A stretch of 19,511 nucleotides of DNA from Alphaproteobacteria bacterium (GCA_028866355.1 JAGWIH010000010.1:1-19511); one strand, 5' to 3'. Shown: positions 6,774 through 15,165, numbered from the stretch's first letter. The notes: generated from the letters alone by a model not told the origin. A program made the numbers and translations.

Positions 6774-8614
6774 GCCGCCACACCGCCGAGATAGGCTTCC
6801 TGGACGAATTTGTTGCGTTGGATCTCCGCCGGCGTGCCTTCCGCCAGCACCGCGCCCTCGTGCAACACGGTGATGCGCTCGGCAAGCTCGAAAATCGCGT
6901 CCATGTCGTGATCGACGACCACCAGCGTCCGGCCGCGACGGATATTCTTCAGCAGCGTCACGGTCTCGGCGCGTTCGCGCGGGCTCATGCCCGCCAGAGG
7001 CTCGTCAAGCAGCAGCAACGACGGCGACGACGCCAGCGCGAGACCAATCTCGAGCCGCCGCTTCTCGCCGTAAGCCAGATCGGAGACCGGCACATCGGCG
7101 CGCGCCGCCAGACCGACCAGCGCCAGCGTGCCTTCGACCTGGGTGTCGAGGCCCGGCACGCGTTCGATCCGCCGCAGGAAATCGAGCGAGAAACGGCCGC
7201 GGCGTTCGGCCAGGGCCGCAATCACCACGTTGGCGCGCACGGTCAGCCGGTTGAACAGCTGGTTGACCTGGTAGCTCTTGGTCAGCCCGAGCTGGCAGAC
7301 CGAGGCGATGTCCATGCCGGTGATGTCGCGGCCGTGAAAGATGATGTGTCCCGACGTCGGCGGCAGTTCGCCGGTCAGCATCTTGAAGAACGTGCTCTTG
7401 CCGGCGCCGTTGGGTCCGATGACGCCGCGCAACTCGCCCTGATTGACCGAGAATTGGATATCACGGTTCGCGACCAGGCCGCCGAACGACTTGGTGACAC
7501 CGCGCGCCTCGAGCACCGGCCCCGAAAACGGCGTCTCGTCCTTGCGGCGCGATGGGCCGACGGTGGCGACGACGGCGCCGGTCGCCGAAATCGGCGTCGC
7601 GCTTTCGTCCTCGGCGGCGCGGCGGCGCGTGGCAAGCCAGCCGACCAGATCGCGCAGGCCGCCGATCAGGCCGCGCCGCAGGAAGCACACCAACAAGACG
7701 AAGATCAGGCCAAGCACCAGCTTCCACGCCGCGCCGAGATTGAGCGATTGCTGGAGGAAATCGCGCAGCGACAGCCACACCGCCGCGCCCACCAACGGGC
7801 CGAACAGCGTGCCGGTGCCGCCGATCACCGTCTGCATGATGAGCTGGCCCGATGTGTCGAAGGTGAAGGCCTCGGGCGGCATGAACGCCTGCAACACGCC
7901 GAGCAAGCCACCAGCAACGCCGGCATAGGCGGCCGCGATGACGAAAGCGGTCAGCTTGTAGCCGTGGACGTTGTGGCCGACGGCTGCGGCGCGCAGCGGG
8001 TTTTCGCGGATGGCGCTGAGGATCGCGCCGACCGGCGAGCGCACGATGCGCAGCGCGATGACGATGCCGACGAAATAGCAGACGGCGAGGAAGCCGTACA
8101 TCGACCAATCGGTGCCGACGCGGTAATGGAAGCCGAATAGGTCGAAGCGCGGCGTCGGCACGCCGGGCAACCCGTTTTCGCCGCCGGTCCAGGCCGACAA
8201 GGGCGAATTTTCGAGAAAATAGAAGGTCTCGGCGATCGCCACCGTGATCATGGCGAGATAGATGCCGGTGCGCCTGAGCGCGATCAGGCCCACGCCATAG
8301 CCGACGATGGCCGCGGCGACCATGCCGATGATCAGCGCCAGCACGACGTTGGACATGCCCACGCGCGTCAGGAGATAGGCGGCGACGAAGCCGCCGGTGC
8401 CGTAGAACGCCGATTGGCCGAACGACAGCAGACCGGTGTAGCCGAACAGCAGATCGAAGCCGATGCCGAACAGCCCCCAGATCAGGATCTGATTGGCCGT
8501 GCCCGGCGCGTAATTGAGCGGCCCGAGCACAAACGGCGCGGCGACAAGGCCGAGTGCCGTCAATATCTCGACCAGAAGCGGGCGGCGGCCGGTCGTCAAG
8601 CCGGTGTATTTCAC
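6770..8614 (-). CDS. fused LivM permease-LivG ATPase of a HAAT ABC transporter
   Basis: 614 residues from a GTG start. Residues 1 to about 325 are a complete LivM permease: GYTGLLSFGQSAFYG (58-72), multiple helices, and the EAA-type coupling loop AIRENPLRAAAVG (201-213). A linker of about 40 charged or small residues (327-366) leads to a full LivG ATPase. It carries Walker A GPNGAGKS (400-407), signature region LAYGEKRR (513-520), Walker B LLLLDEP (533-539) and H569. The frame is open throughout with no stop or internal start needed, so this is one polypeptide. The GTG overlaps the livH stop (GTGA, 4 bp), and its own stop overlaps the livF start. The longer open frame upstream of 8614 is antisense-free shadow inside livH and is not used. 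LivM-LivG fusions are known in proteobacteria but are the minority form. Confidence 0.93.
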   Translation of the reverse strand: MKYTGLTTGRRPLLVEILTALGLVAAPFVLGPLNYAPGTANQILIWGLFGIGFDLLFGYTGLLSFGQSAFYGTGGFVAAYLLTRVGMSNVVLALIIGMVAAAIVGYGVGLIALRRTGIYLAMITVAIAETFYFLENSPLSAWTGGENGLPGVPTPRFDLFGFHYRVGTDWSMYGFLAVCYFVGIVIALRIVRSPVGAILSAIRENPLRAAAVGHNVHGYKLTAFVIAAAYAGVAGGLLGVLQAFMPPEAFTFDTSGQLIMQTVIGGTGTLFGPLVGAAVWLSLRDFLQQSLNLGAAWKLVLGLIFVLLVCFLRRGLIGGLRDLVGWLATRRRAAEDESATPISATGAVVATVGPSRRKDETPFSGPVLEARGVTKSFGGLVANRDIQFSVNQGELRGVIGPNGAGKSTFFKMLTGELPPTSGHIIFHGRDITGMDIASVCQLGLTKSYQVNQLFNRLTVRANVVIAALAERRGRFSLDFLRRIERVPGLDTQVEGTLALVGLAARADVPVSDLAYGEKRRLEIGLALASSPSLLLLDEPLAGMSPRERAETVTLLKNIRRGRTLVVVDHDMDAIFELAERITVLHEGAVLAEGTPAEIQRNKFVQEAYLGGVAA

Positions 8615-9486
8615 GTGCGGCCCCGCGTGCCGAGCAATCCTTGCGGCCGCAGCATCAGCACCAGCGTCATCACCACGAACAGCATGACGCCCGAATAGCT
8701 TGGGTCCACCATCGAGGTCAGGCTGAGGATTTCGCCGGAGATCAGTCCGCCGAGGATCGCGCCGGTGAACGAGCCGACGCCGCCGATAACGACGACGACG
8801 AAGGTTTCGACGAGGATCGCGTCGCCCATGTCGGGCGTCAGCGACACCACCGGCGCGTTGACGATGCCGGCAAAGCCGGCCGCCATCGCGCCGATGCCGA
8901 ACACGATCATGAAGACGCGATCGACGTCGATGCCGAGCGCATCGACCATCGCCGAATCCTCGATGCCGGCGCGCACGATCAATCCGATCCGCGTGCGGAA
9001 CAGCACCAGGAACAGCGCCAACAGCGCCACGGCGATGATGCCGACGACGACCAGCCGGTAGGTCGGATAGAACATGAATCCAAGCGAGGTGATGCCGGCG
9101 GCCCAGTCCGGCGGCGGCACCGATTTGGACAGGCTGCCGAAGAACAGCCGGATGGCCTCGACAAGGCAAATGCCGATGCCGAAGGTGACCAGGATCTGGT
9201 CTTCCGCCGGCCGGCTGTAGAAATAGCGGATGATCACCCGTTCCATCAGCACGCCGACGACGACCAGGAACAGCGAGCCGGCGACGACCGCAATGGCGAA
9301 CGAGCCGGTCGCCTCATAGGCGACATAGCCGGCATAACCGCCGAGCATGAACATGGCGCCGTGCGCCAAGTTCAGCACGCCGAGCGTACCGTAAATGATC
9401 GTCAGGCCCGAGCTGATGAGCGCCAGCAGCGCGCCGAGCGCCAAGCCGTTGAACAGCTGCGAGACGAAGTTAGGCCAGGTGACCAT
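8611..9486 (-). CDS. livH: branched-chain-amino-acid-type ABC transporter permease, LivH
   Basis: 291 residues, typical for LivH. The N-terminal family signature is intact: LFNGLALGALLALISSGL, then IYGTLGVLNLAHGAMFMLGG (31-50). The cytoplasmic coupling loop is near RAGIEDSAMVDALGI (172-186), and the late segment VVVVIGGVGSFTGAILGG (230-247) is also classical. About eight membrane helices. It forms the membrane channel with the LivM half of the next gene. The ATG at 9486 lacks a recognisable Shine-Dalgarno, but the next Met (residue 46) would delete the signature, so 9486 stands. Located 109 bp after the binding-protein gene, with a strong hairpin in the gap. Confidence 0.95.
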   Translation of the reverse strand: MVTWPNFVSQLFNGLALGALLALISSGLTIIYGTLGVLNLAHGAMFMLGGYAGYVAYEATGSFAIAVVAGSLFLVVVGVLMERVIIRYFYSRPAEDQILVTFGIGICLVEAIRLFFGSLSKSVPPPDWAAGITSLGFMFYPTYRLVVVGIIAVALLALFLVLFRTRIGLIVRAGIEDSAMVDALGIDVDRVFMIVFGIGAMAAGFAGIVNAPVVSLTPDMGDAILVETFVVVVIGGVGSFTGAILGGLISGEILSLTSMVDPSYSGVMLFVVMTLVLMLRPQGLLGTRGRT

Positions 9487-9552
9487 AGAAGCCGATGGTA
9501 CGAATCCGCGAGCTCACGTGAAAGCGGCCTGAAACGACCGCGCGTCCGGCGC

Positions 9553-9576
9553 CGCGGGCGGCGTGCGCCGCCCGCG
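9553..9576 (-). terminator. strong GC hairpin between the binding-protein gene and livH
   Basis: CGCGGGCGGC, four bases (GTGC), GCCGCCCGCG: a perfect 10-bp stem, all G-C pairs. It begins 19 nt after the stop of the binding-protein gene. No U-tract follows on the minus strand, so full termination is unlikely. In binding-protein-dependent operons such hairpins commonly protect or partially terminate the upstream message so that the binding protein outnumbers the membrane subunits. The role here is inferred from position. Confidence 0.6.
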
Positions 9577-9595
9577 TGCCAAACGCCTCACCGGC

Positions 9596-10930
9596 TCAGG
9601 TATACGGCCCGAGTTGGCAACCGAACGCATCCGGCGCCTGCATGAGCGGCAGACCCGGAACGACCTCGGTGACCTGCCAGAAGTCCTCGGGGTTCTTCAT
9701 CTCCTTCGGCGTCTTGCCGCGGACGATGATGACCGGCCGCACCAGCTGGTGATCGGCGGCGCGCCAATAGACTTCGCCGACGATCGAGTTGATCTTGCGG
9801 CCCGCCTCGTACGACTTGATCACGTCGGGCGGATAGAACGTGCCGGCATATTCGACCGCGTTGGCCCACAAGGCGAATTCCATATAGGCGTTCTCGGCGC
9901 CCCACTCCGGCCGATAGCCGTACTTCTTCTGGAACGTTTCGACGAACATCTTCGCCAGCGGATATTTGTCCTCGAGCGTCCACCAGAAATCGGTGGCGGC
10001 ATAGACGCCCTGGGTGATTTCCGGCCCGACTTCCTTGGCGAAGAACGGGATCTGGTAGGGGATCACGAGCTTCATCTTCGGCAGGATGCCGAACTGCTTC
10101 GCCTGCTGCGTCGACAGCACCGCGTCGTGGCCCCAATTGACGTTGATCAGGAATTCCGCCCCGGAGTTGGCGATATTGGTCAAATAGTTGCTGAAATCCG
10201 GCGCGCCGAGCGGCGACACCTGGTTCGTCACCATCGTCCAGCCGCCATGCTGGCTCAGATAGTCGCTCATCGACTTGGTGACGGTGTGGCCGTAGGTATA
10301 GTCCGGAGTCATGTACGCGGCCTTGCGGTTCTTGCCGTAGGCTTTGAGCAGCACCGGACCGATCGCCGCGGCCGCCGTCTGGCCATAGAAATCCTGGCGG
10401 AAGCCGTAACGCACGCAGTCCTTGCCGGTGGTGTCGTTCGAGCCGGAAATGCCGGCGACATAGAGCACTTTTTCGCGCTGCGCGAAGTGATTGAGCGCCA
10501 CCGCCACCGCGCTCGACGTCGAACCGGTGATCAGCACCGCCTTGTTCTCGCTGATGAAGCGCGACTGCTCCTGCGATGCGGTGTTCGGGTTGGCCGCGGA
10601 ATCCGCGACGCCGTATTTCACTTCCTTGCCGAGCACGCCCTTCTTCGTCTTCGGCGACATCGCCTTGATCAAAGGATGGCCGCTGTTGATGTGCTCGACC
10701 GCGAGCTCGTAGCCCTTGAGTTCGTCCTCGCCCTGCGCGGCATAGGTGCCGGTGCGCGGCACCGTGATGCCGATGAACACCGACGAGCCCGACGAACCTG
10801 CCGGCCAAGTCCCCATCGCCGGCCGGTCTTCGGCGAAACCGATCCGCGGCAGGGCCGCGGTTGCCGCCAATGCGCCGCCGGCCGCGAGAACGGTGCGCCG
10901 CGTCGGCGTGGTTTTACGGAATGATTTCAT
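9596..10930 (-). CDS. Tat-exported HAAT ABC transporter substrate-binding protein
   Basis: 444 residues from ATG 10930, which follows GGGGAGGGAAG at good spacing; a GTG at 10954 in the same frame would overlap that ribosome site and is rejected. The N-terminus has a twin-arginine signal: T-R-R-T-V-L (10-15), hydrophobic AAGGALAATAAL, GFA cleavage before E34. The mature part fits the Peripla_BP_6 type I fold used by Liv, amide and urea importers. Seen are VFIGITVPRTGTYAAQGEDELKG near its start, a TSSAV strand after VLITGS, PDYTYGHTVTKS in the second lobe and AYMEFALWANAVEYAG near the hinge return. It captures substrate in the periplasm for LivH/LivM. It is longer than classical LivK (about 370 residues), so the ligand may not be a branched-chain amino acid. 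Confidence 0.9.
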   Translation of the reverse strand: MKSFRKTTPTRRTVLAAGGALAATAALPRIGFAEDRPAMGTWPAGSSGSSVFIGITVPRTGTYAAQGEDELKGYELAVEHINSGHPLIKAMSPKTKKGVLGKEVKYGVADSAANPNTASQEQSRFISENKAVLITGSTSSAVAVALNHFAQREKVLYVAGISGSNDTTGKDCVRYGFRQDFYGQTAAAAIGPVLLKAYGKNRKAAYMTPDYTYGHTVTKSMSDYLSQHGGWTMVTNQVSPLGAPDFSNYLTNIANSGAEFLINVNWGHDAVLSTQQAKQFGILPKMKLVIPYQIPFFAKEVGPEITQGVYAATDFWWTLEDKYPLAKMFVETFQKKYGYRPEWGAENAYMEFALWANAVEYAGTFYPPDVIKSYEAGRKINSIVGEVYWRAADHQLVRPVIIVRGKTPKEMKNPEDFWQVTEVVPGLPLMQAPDAFGCQLGPYT

Positions 10931-11123
10931 TATCTTCCCTCCCCTTGGTGGCACACCGACAGCCCAGCGTGCTGATTAAAGTTATGTCAGGATGCCGTGC
11001 CTTGGTCCCAGGCGCAAGCCCGTGCAATCCCGACGAATCGCTGGTTTAAGTGGGCAAAGTGGATGGTGAGGGCGTGGGTGCGCTTCTGGTGCCGTATGGG
11101 GCTTTTCGCTAGCCTTGCGCCGC

Positions 11124-11816
11124 ATGGGGGAGCCGCCGAAACCGCAGCCGCATTTCCATGGCCACCGCGCGCGGTTGCGGGCGCGGCTGCTCGAAACCGG
11201 CGCCGACGCCCTGGCCGATTACGAGCTGCTCGAATTCCTGCTCACCGCCGCCAATGCGCGCGGCGATACGAAGCCGCTCGCCAAGGCGCTGCTGAAGCGG
11301 TTCGGCGGCATCGCCGGCGTACTCGGCGCGTCGCGCGATGCGCTGGCCGCGGTGCCGGGCATGGGTGATGCGGCCGCAGCGCACCTCCTTGCGGTGCGGG
11401 CGGCCGCGGCGCGTCTGGCGCGCGGCGAGATCACCGCACGGCCGGTGATCGGCTCGTGGGACAAGCTGGTCGAGTATTGCAACACGGCCGCCGGCTTCGC
11501 CGAGACCGAGGAGTTTCGGCTGCTGTTTCTCGACCGTAAGAACGCGCTGATCGCCGACGAGCGGCAACAGCGCGGCACGGTCGATCACGTGCCGGTTTAC
11601 CCGCGCGAAGTGGTCAAACGCGCGCTCGAGCTCGGCGCGTCGGCGATCATCATGGTGCATAACCATCCCTCGGGCGATCCGACGCCGTCAGCGGGCGACG
11701 TCGAGATGACGCGCGCCGTCGCCAAGGCGGTCGGCGCGGTCGGCGTCGCGCTGCACGATCACGTGGTGATCGGCCGCGGCCGGCACGCCAGCTTCAAAAA
11801 TCTCGGATTGCTGTGA
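11124..11816 (+). CDS. radC: RadC-family JAB/MPN metalloprotease-like protein
   Basis: 230 residues, full length. The N-terminal part has a helix-hairpin-helix-like UPF0758 region (YELLEFLLTAANARGDTKP; later AAVPGMGDAAAAHLL). The C-terminal JAMM domain carries the metal motif H179-N-H181-P-S-G-D-P-T-P-S189-A-G-D192, i.e. HxHx7Sx2D, with FRLLFLDRKN before it. The family was once named for DNA repair but its biochemical role is unresolved. The ATG at 11124 is used; a TTG three codons earlier (11115) is possible. Divergent from the binding-protein gene across 193 bp, in which no confident promoter was seen. Confidence 0.95.
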   Translation: MGEPPKPQPHFHGHRARLRARLLETGADALADYELLEFLLTAANARGDTKPLAKALLKRFGGIAGVLGASRDALAAVPGMGDAAAAHLLAVRAAAARLARGEITARPVIGSWDKLVEYCNTAAGFAETEEFRLLFLDRKNALIADERQQRGTVDHVPVYPREVVKRALELGASAIIMVHNHPSGDPTPSAGDVEMTRAVAKAVGAVGVALHDHVVIGRGRHASFKNLGLL

Positions 11817-11902
11817 CTTGCATCGTCGCGTATGCCAAGATCCGCGAATGTGACGGCAGGCGACAGCGCGCCTTGTTTCCGCCATGTGCTCGCCACACGG
11901 CA

Positions 11903-11924
11903 GTGACGTTTACGGATTTGTCAC
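11903..11924. promoter_or_regulatory. GTGAC-N12-GTCAC dyad upstream of the HAD-UbiA gene
   Basis: The 225-bp gap between radC and the HAD-UbiA gene contains GTGAC (11903-11907), 12 bases, GTCAC (11920-11924). The second arm lies in TTTGTCAC, which recurs at 11947-11954; a partial CTGTCAC is at 12020-12026. Repeated GTCAC half-sites before a start suggest an operator, but no regulator is identifiable and chance is not excluded. Confidence 0.25.
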
Positions 11925-12041
11925 GCCGGAACCACAACGAAACAATTTTGTCACTTTGCGCCGTGCTTCAAACCGACGAGCGTAGTCGGCGACCGGCCGC
12001 TTTGCCGCGAGGTTGAGGTCTGTCACGCTCGGTACGAAACA

Positions 12042-13556
12042 ATGCGTGCCTCGTCGCTCGACTTCCGAGATGCCGCGATTGCCGGCAAGAAAAGATTCCA
12101 GCACGAAATCCCGATTGCACAGCCGGAACACGGCGACCCGTGGCGAAGTCTGCCGCTTTGCGTTGACCTCGACGGCACGTTGGTCCGCACGGACGTTCTC
12201 CACGAGCATCTGCTGTTCGCCGCCACGCACTGGAGTCTGTTGCGACGGCTGCCGGGATGGAAACGGCAGGGCATCGCCCGGCTGAAACAAGAACTCGCCA
12301 GCGCGGTGCCGCTCGACGTCGCGACGCTGCCTTACGATCCGGCAGTGGTCGATTACCTGCGCCAACAGCGCGCCCAAGGCCGCCGGCTCGTGCTGGCGAC
12401 GGCGGCCGATCGCCGGGTTGCCGAAGCGATCAGTGAACATCTTGGCCTGTTCGACGAGGTGGTCGCGTCCGACGGCCGCGAAAATTTGCGCGGCCACGCC
12501 AAGGCGGCGCGGCTTTGCGCGCTCTTCGGCGAGCGCCGGTTCTGCTATGTCGGCAGCGACGACAGCGACCTCGCGATCTGGCACAAGGCCGGCGGCGCCG
12601 TTTTCGCCAACGCGCGCCACGCGATCGTCCACGCCGTACGCAGCCGGACAACGGTCGAAGCGCGGATTGGAACCGTGCGTTCGCGGATCGCGAGTTTCGT
12701 TCGCGCGCTACGGCCACATCAATGGTCAAAGAACCTGCTGGTTTTCGTGCCCCTGCTTGCGGCCGGCGCGCTGACCGATGGAAGCGGCTGGCTGGCGGCG
12801 CTCGACATGTTCGCGGCGTTCTGTTGCGCCGCGTCGGGCATCTATCTGGTCAACGATCTGACGGATTTGACCGCCGACCGCCGCCATCCGCGCAAGCGAA
12901 ACCGGCCGTTCGCCAGCGGCGATTTGCCGGTGATCTACGGCGTGATCGCGGCGCCGCTGCTGGTCGCCGCCGGCGGCCTGATGGCGCTGCGCTGCGGCGG
13001 CGCTGCCGCGCTAACGGTCGGCATCTATGCCCTGCTCGCGCTGCTTTACTCGCTGAAGCTCAAGGAGAAGCCGCTGGTCGATATTTTTGGCTTGGCGGCG
13101 CTCTATTCCATTCGGCTGTTCGGCGGCGGCATCGCCAGCGACCATCCCGTCTCGCTTTGGCTGATGATGTTTTCGAGCTTCCTGTTCCTCAGCCTGGCCT
13201 GTACCAAGCGCGACGCCGAGATGATCGCGATGCCGAAAGGTCAGTTGCGCCGGCGCGGCTATCAAACCGGCGACCGCTTCATGCTCGAAATGATGGGCAT
13301 CGGCGCCAGCTTCGTTTCGAGCATGGTGCTCGGCCTCTACATCCAGAGTGAAAGTAATCCCGGCCAATGGAGCCACCCGCAATGGCTGTGGGCGATGATC
13401 CCGCTGCTGCTGTTCTGGCTTTGCCGGTTGTGGCTGGCGACAAGCCGCGGCTACATGCTGGACGATCCGATCGTCTACGCCAGCCGCGATTGGGTATCGC
13501 AAGCCGTCGCCATCCTGATCGCCGTCGTCTACGGCCTCGCGTTGGCGCCGTTCTGA
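12042..13556 (+). CDS. HAD phosphatase-UbiA prenyltransferase fusion (DPPR-synthase-like)
   Basis: 504 residues. Residues about 36-200 form a HAD hydrolase domain: motif I DLDGT (42-46) with both catalytic Asp residues, motif II around T120 (LATAAD), motif IV GSDDSD (171-176). Residues 220-504 are a UbiA-superfamily membrane enzyme with eight or nine helices. It opens with ALRPHQWSKNLLVFVPL and has metal motifs N271-D-L-T-D-L-T-A-D279 followed by RRHPRKRNRP, and VDIFGLAALYSIRLFGG (346-362). These resemble 5-phosphoribosyl-1-pyrophosphate:decaprenyl-phosphate phosphoribosyltransferase (Rv3806c type) and rhizobial NoeC more than UbiA proper. Inferred role: moving a phosphorylated pentose onto polyprenyl phosphate, with the HAD part possibly removing the phosphate. 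The ATG has only a weak GAGGT about 20 nt upstream. It overlaps a convergent glycosyltransferase gene by 28 bp. Confidence 0.87.
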   Translation: MRASSLDFRDAAIAGKKRFQHEIPIAQPEHGDPWRSLPLCVDLDGTLVRTDVLHEHLLFAATHWSLLRRLPGWKRQGIARLKQELASAVPLDVATLPYDPAVVDYLRQQRAQGRRLVLATAADRRVAEAISEHLGLFDEVVASDGRENLRGHAKAARLCALFGERRFCYVGSDDSDLAIWHKAGGAVFANARHAIVHAVRSRTTVEARIGTVRSRIASFVRALRPHQWSKNLLVFVPLLAAGALTDGSGWLAALDMFAAFCCAASGIYLVNDLTDLTADRRHPRKRNRPFASGDLPVIYGVIAAPLLVAAGGLMALRCGGAAALTVGIYALLALLYSLKLKEKPLVDIFGLAALYSIRLFGGGIASDHPVSLWLMMFSSFLFLSLACTKRDAEMIAMPKGQLRRRGYQTGDRFMLEMMGIGASFVSSMVLGLYIQSESNPGQWSHPQWLWAMIPLLLFWLCRLWLATSRGYMLDDPIVYASRDWVSQAVAILIAVVYGLALAPF

Positions 13557-15148
13557 GCGCCGGCCGCGGGCGCTTTCGATAGTTCAATGATGATGTCGGT
13601 GGTTCCCGGCACGGCGTTGACGGTCGTGGCGTGCATTGCCGTCGCGAGCGTCAGACCGCCGTGCCACTCGTCGGCGACGATCGCCGTGACGCCATAGCGG
13701 GCAATGGCCTGCTGCGTGGCGGCAACACCATTGCTCGGCAGCGGCACCGCCGGAATGCCCGTGGTCGCCGTGAACGGCGCCGGATCCGCAACCATGGCGA
13801 CAATCGGTCCCTTCGCCCCATCGTTTTCAATCACGCGCGCCTCAGCCAAATAGCGCTGGCGCAGGCCGTGGAATTCAGCGAGGAGGCCATGCGCCACCTC
13901 CACGCCGTGGATCGTGCTGAGCAGCGCCGCCACACCGACAATTGCGGCGCTCGCCCGCGCGGACACCGTCAACTCGCGCGCGGCAATCACCGCCAGCACG
14001 GCACCGGCCGGCAGCAACGCCGCCGCACTGCGCGGCACCGCATGGTCGGCGATCACCGGCAACGCCACGACGTAGACGCCGACGAGCACGACAAAGAACA
14101 CGGCCGGACCGACGAGCGGCTCCCCGTGGATGCGGTGCCGGCGGGTCGTCACGAACCAAACGCCGGCCAGCATCAACAGGGTCGCGAACTGGCCGCATAG
14201 CAGGAGGACGCCGCGCAACGTCGCGCCAAGCGCCGCCAGACGCAGCCGGACGAGCGCCTGCACGCCGGCATTGCTCCACGCGGCGAAGTCGATGGCGCCG
14301 CCATAGCGGCGGAAATCGTCCATGTTGCTGAAGAACATCACGCGGTCGGTGGCCGCGTTGAACACGTGTCCGCCCGCCATATAAATCACCAGACATGTCG
14401 GCAGCAGCGCGAGGACGAAGGCGACACAGAGAATGGCCGCGCGCCGGCCTTCGTCGCGGAACCGTTCGGTGCCGCGTGCGGCGATCAGACGCCACAACAG
14501 GATCGCGGCCAGCGGAACGCCAAGAAGGATGGCGTCATTGCGGATGAGATAGGCGATGCCGACCATTGCCACGCCGCACAGCTCGACCGCGAGCGCGGCG
14601 CGCTCGGGCGCGATCAGCACCAGGAACCAAGCCACCGCGACCGCATAGAAGAGCGCGGAATCCGGCGTCAGTGGCATGGACCACAACGGCGCCAGCGAGA
14701 GGCACAGAAGATAGGCGAGCACCGTCGCCAACGGATCCCGCAGGGTTCGCCAGGCGAGCACCGCCGCGGATAGGCTCAGCAAGAGCGTCGCCGACGTGTC
14801 GAGCGCCGCCGCGGACAGCAGGGTCACGCCAGCACCGAACAGCGCCGGCAGCGCAAGGATGAAGCTCATGCCCGGCCGCCAATATTCCAGGGCCGGGTTC
14901 GGCAGGCCGATATCGCCGACTTGGTAATTCCACACAAACGGCACGACGAAGCCGTGGTGCTGCGCCAGCTGCTGCGCCAACGTTTCGTAGAAGCAGGCGT
15001 CCCGCCAGCCGCAGAAATCAACATGGCTTGCCAGCGCGAACCGTGCGCCGAGCACGATCAGCGTGCCGAGCGCCCCGACGCCAAGATAGAAAAGTCGTCT
15101 TCGCACGCTCGGCGCCGCAAACGGCATCGAGCCCGACATTTCCACCAT
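13529..15148 (-). CDS. GT-C-type polytopic glycosyltransferase-like membrane protein
   Basis: 539 residues. After a short basic N-terminus there is one helix (about 20-40), then an external loop with D50-A-C-F-Y-E-T-L-A-Q-Q-L and GF-x-x-P, leading to ALEYWRPGMSFILALPAL. This layout (D-x-x-FY, A-x-x-L, then P and a second helix) is that of the PMT_2/GT39-like GT-C enzymes, which use polyprenyl-phosphate sugars on the outer face of the inner membrane. About ten more helices follow to residue ~420, then a soluble domain of about 120 residues. The donor and acceptor cannot be read. Its neighbour, the UbiA-like transferase, would supply a lipid-linked pentose. Starts at 15148, 15139 (Met4) and 15127 (Met8) are all possible; no clear ribosome site marks one. 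Its last 28 bp lie inside the end of the HAD-UbiA gene on the other strand. Confidence 0.78.
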   Translation of the reverse strand: MVEMSGSMPFAAPSVRRRLFYLGVGALGTLIVLGARFALASHVDFCGWRDACFYETLAQQLAQHHGFVVPFVWNYQVGDIGLPNPALEYWRPGMSFILALPALFGAGVTLLSAAALDTSATLLLSLSAAVLAWRTLRDPLATVLAYLLCLSLAPLWSMPLTPDSALFYAVAVAWFLVLIAPERAALAVELCGVAMVGIAYLIRNDAILLGVPLAAILLWRLIAARGTERFRDEGRRAAILCVAFVLALLPTCLVIYMAGGHVFNAATDRVMFFSNMDDFRRYGGAIDFAAWSNAGVQALVRLRLAALGATLRGVLLLCGQFATLLMLAGVWFVTTRRHRIHGEPLVGPAVFFVVLVGVYVVALPVIADHAVPRSAAALLPAGAVLAVIAARELTVSARASAAIVGVAALLSTIHGVEVAHGLLAEFHGLRQRYLAEARVIENDGAKGPIVAMVADPAPFTATTGIPAVPLPSNGVAATQQAIARYGVTAIVADEWHGGLTLATAMHATTVNAVPGTTDIIIELSKAPAAGAQNGANARP

Positions 15149-15165
15149 GGGTTTAGAATGAGCGC

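Noticed and set aside
8615..9169. Extended N-terminus for the LivM-LivG protein
   Set aside because: The extra 185 residues lie inside livH in another frame and are Arg-rich; the GTG at 8614 gives the normal LivM N-terminus and a GTGA overlap.
8554..9645. 363-residue plus-strand open frame opposite livH
   Set aside because: Low-complexity His/Asp/Arg-rich translation with no fold; livH on the other strand is certain.
9563..10924. 453-residue plus-strand open frame opposite the binding-protein gene
   Set aside because: Shadow frame; Arg/His-rich, no ribosome site, and it crosses the intercistronic hairpin.
10960..11040. Possible sigma-54 promoter (GGCACG-like) upstream of the binding-protein gene
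   Set aside because: The -12 GC element is not at the required spacing from the -24 GG.
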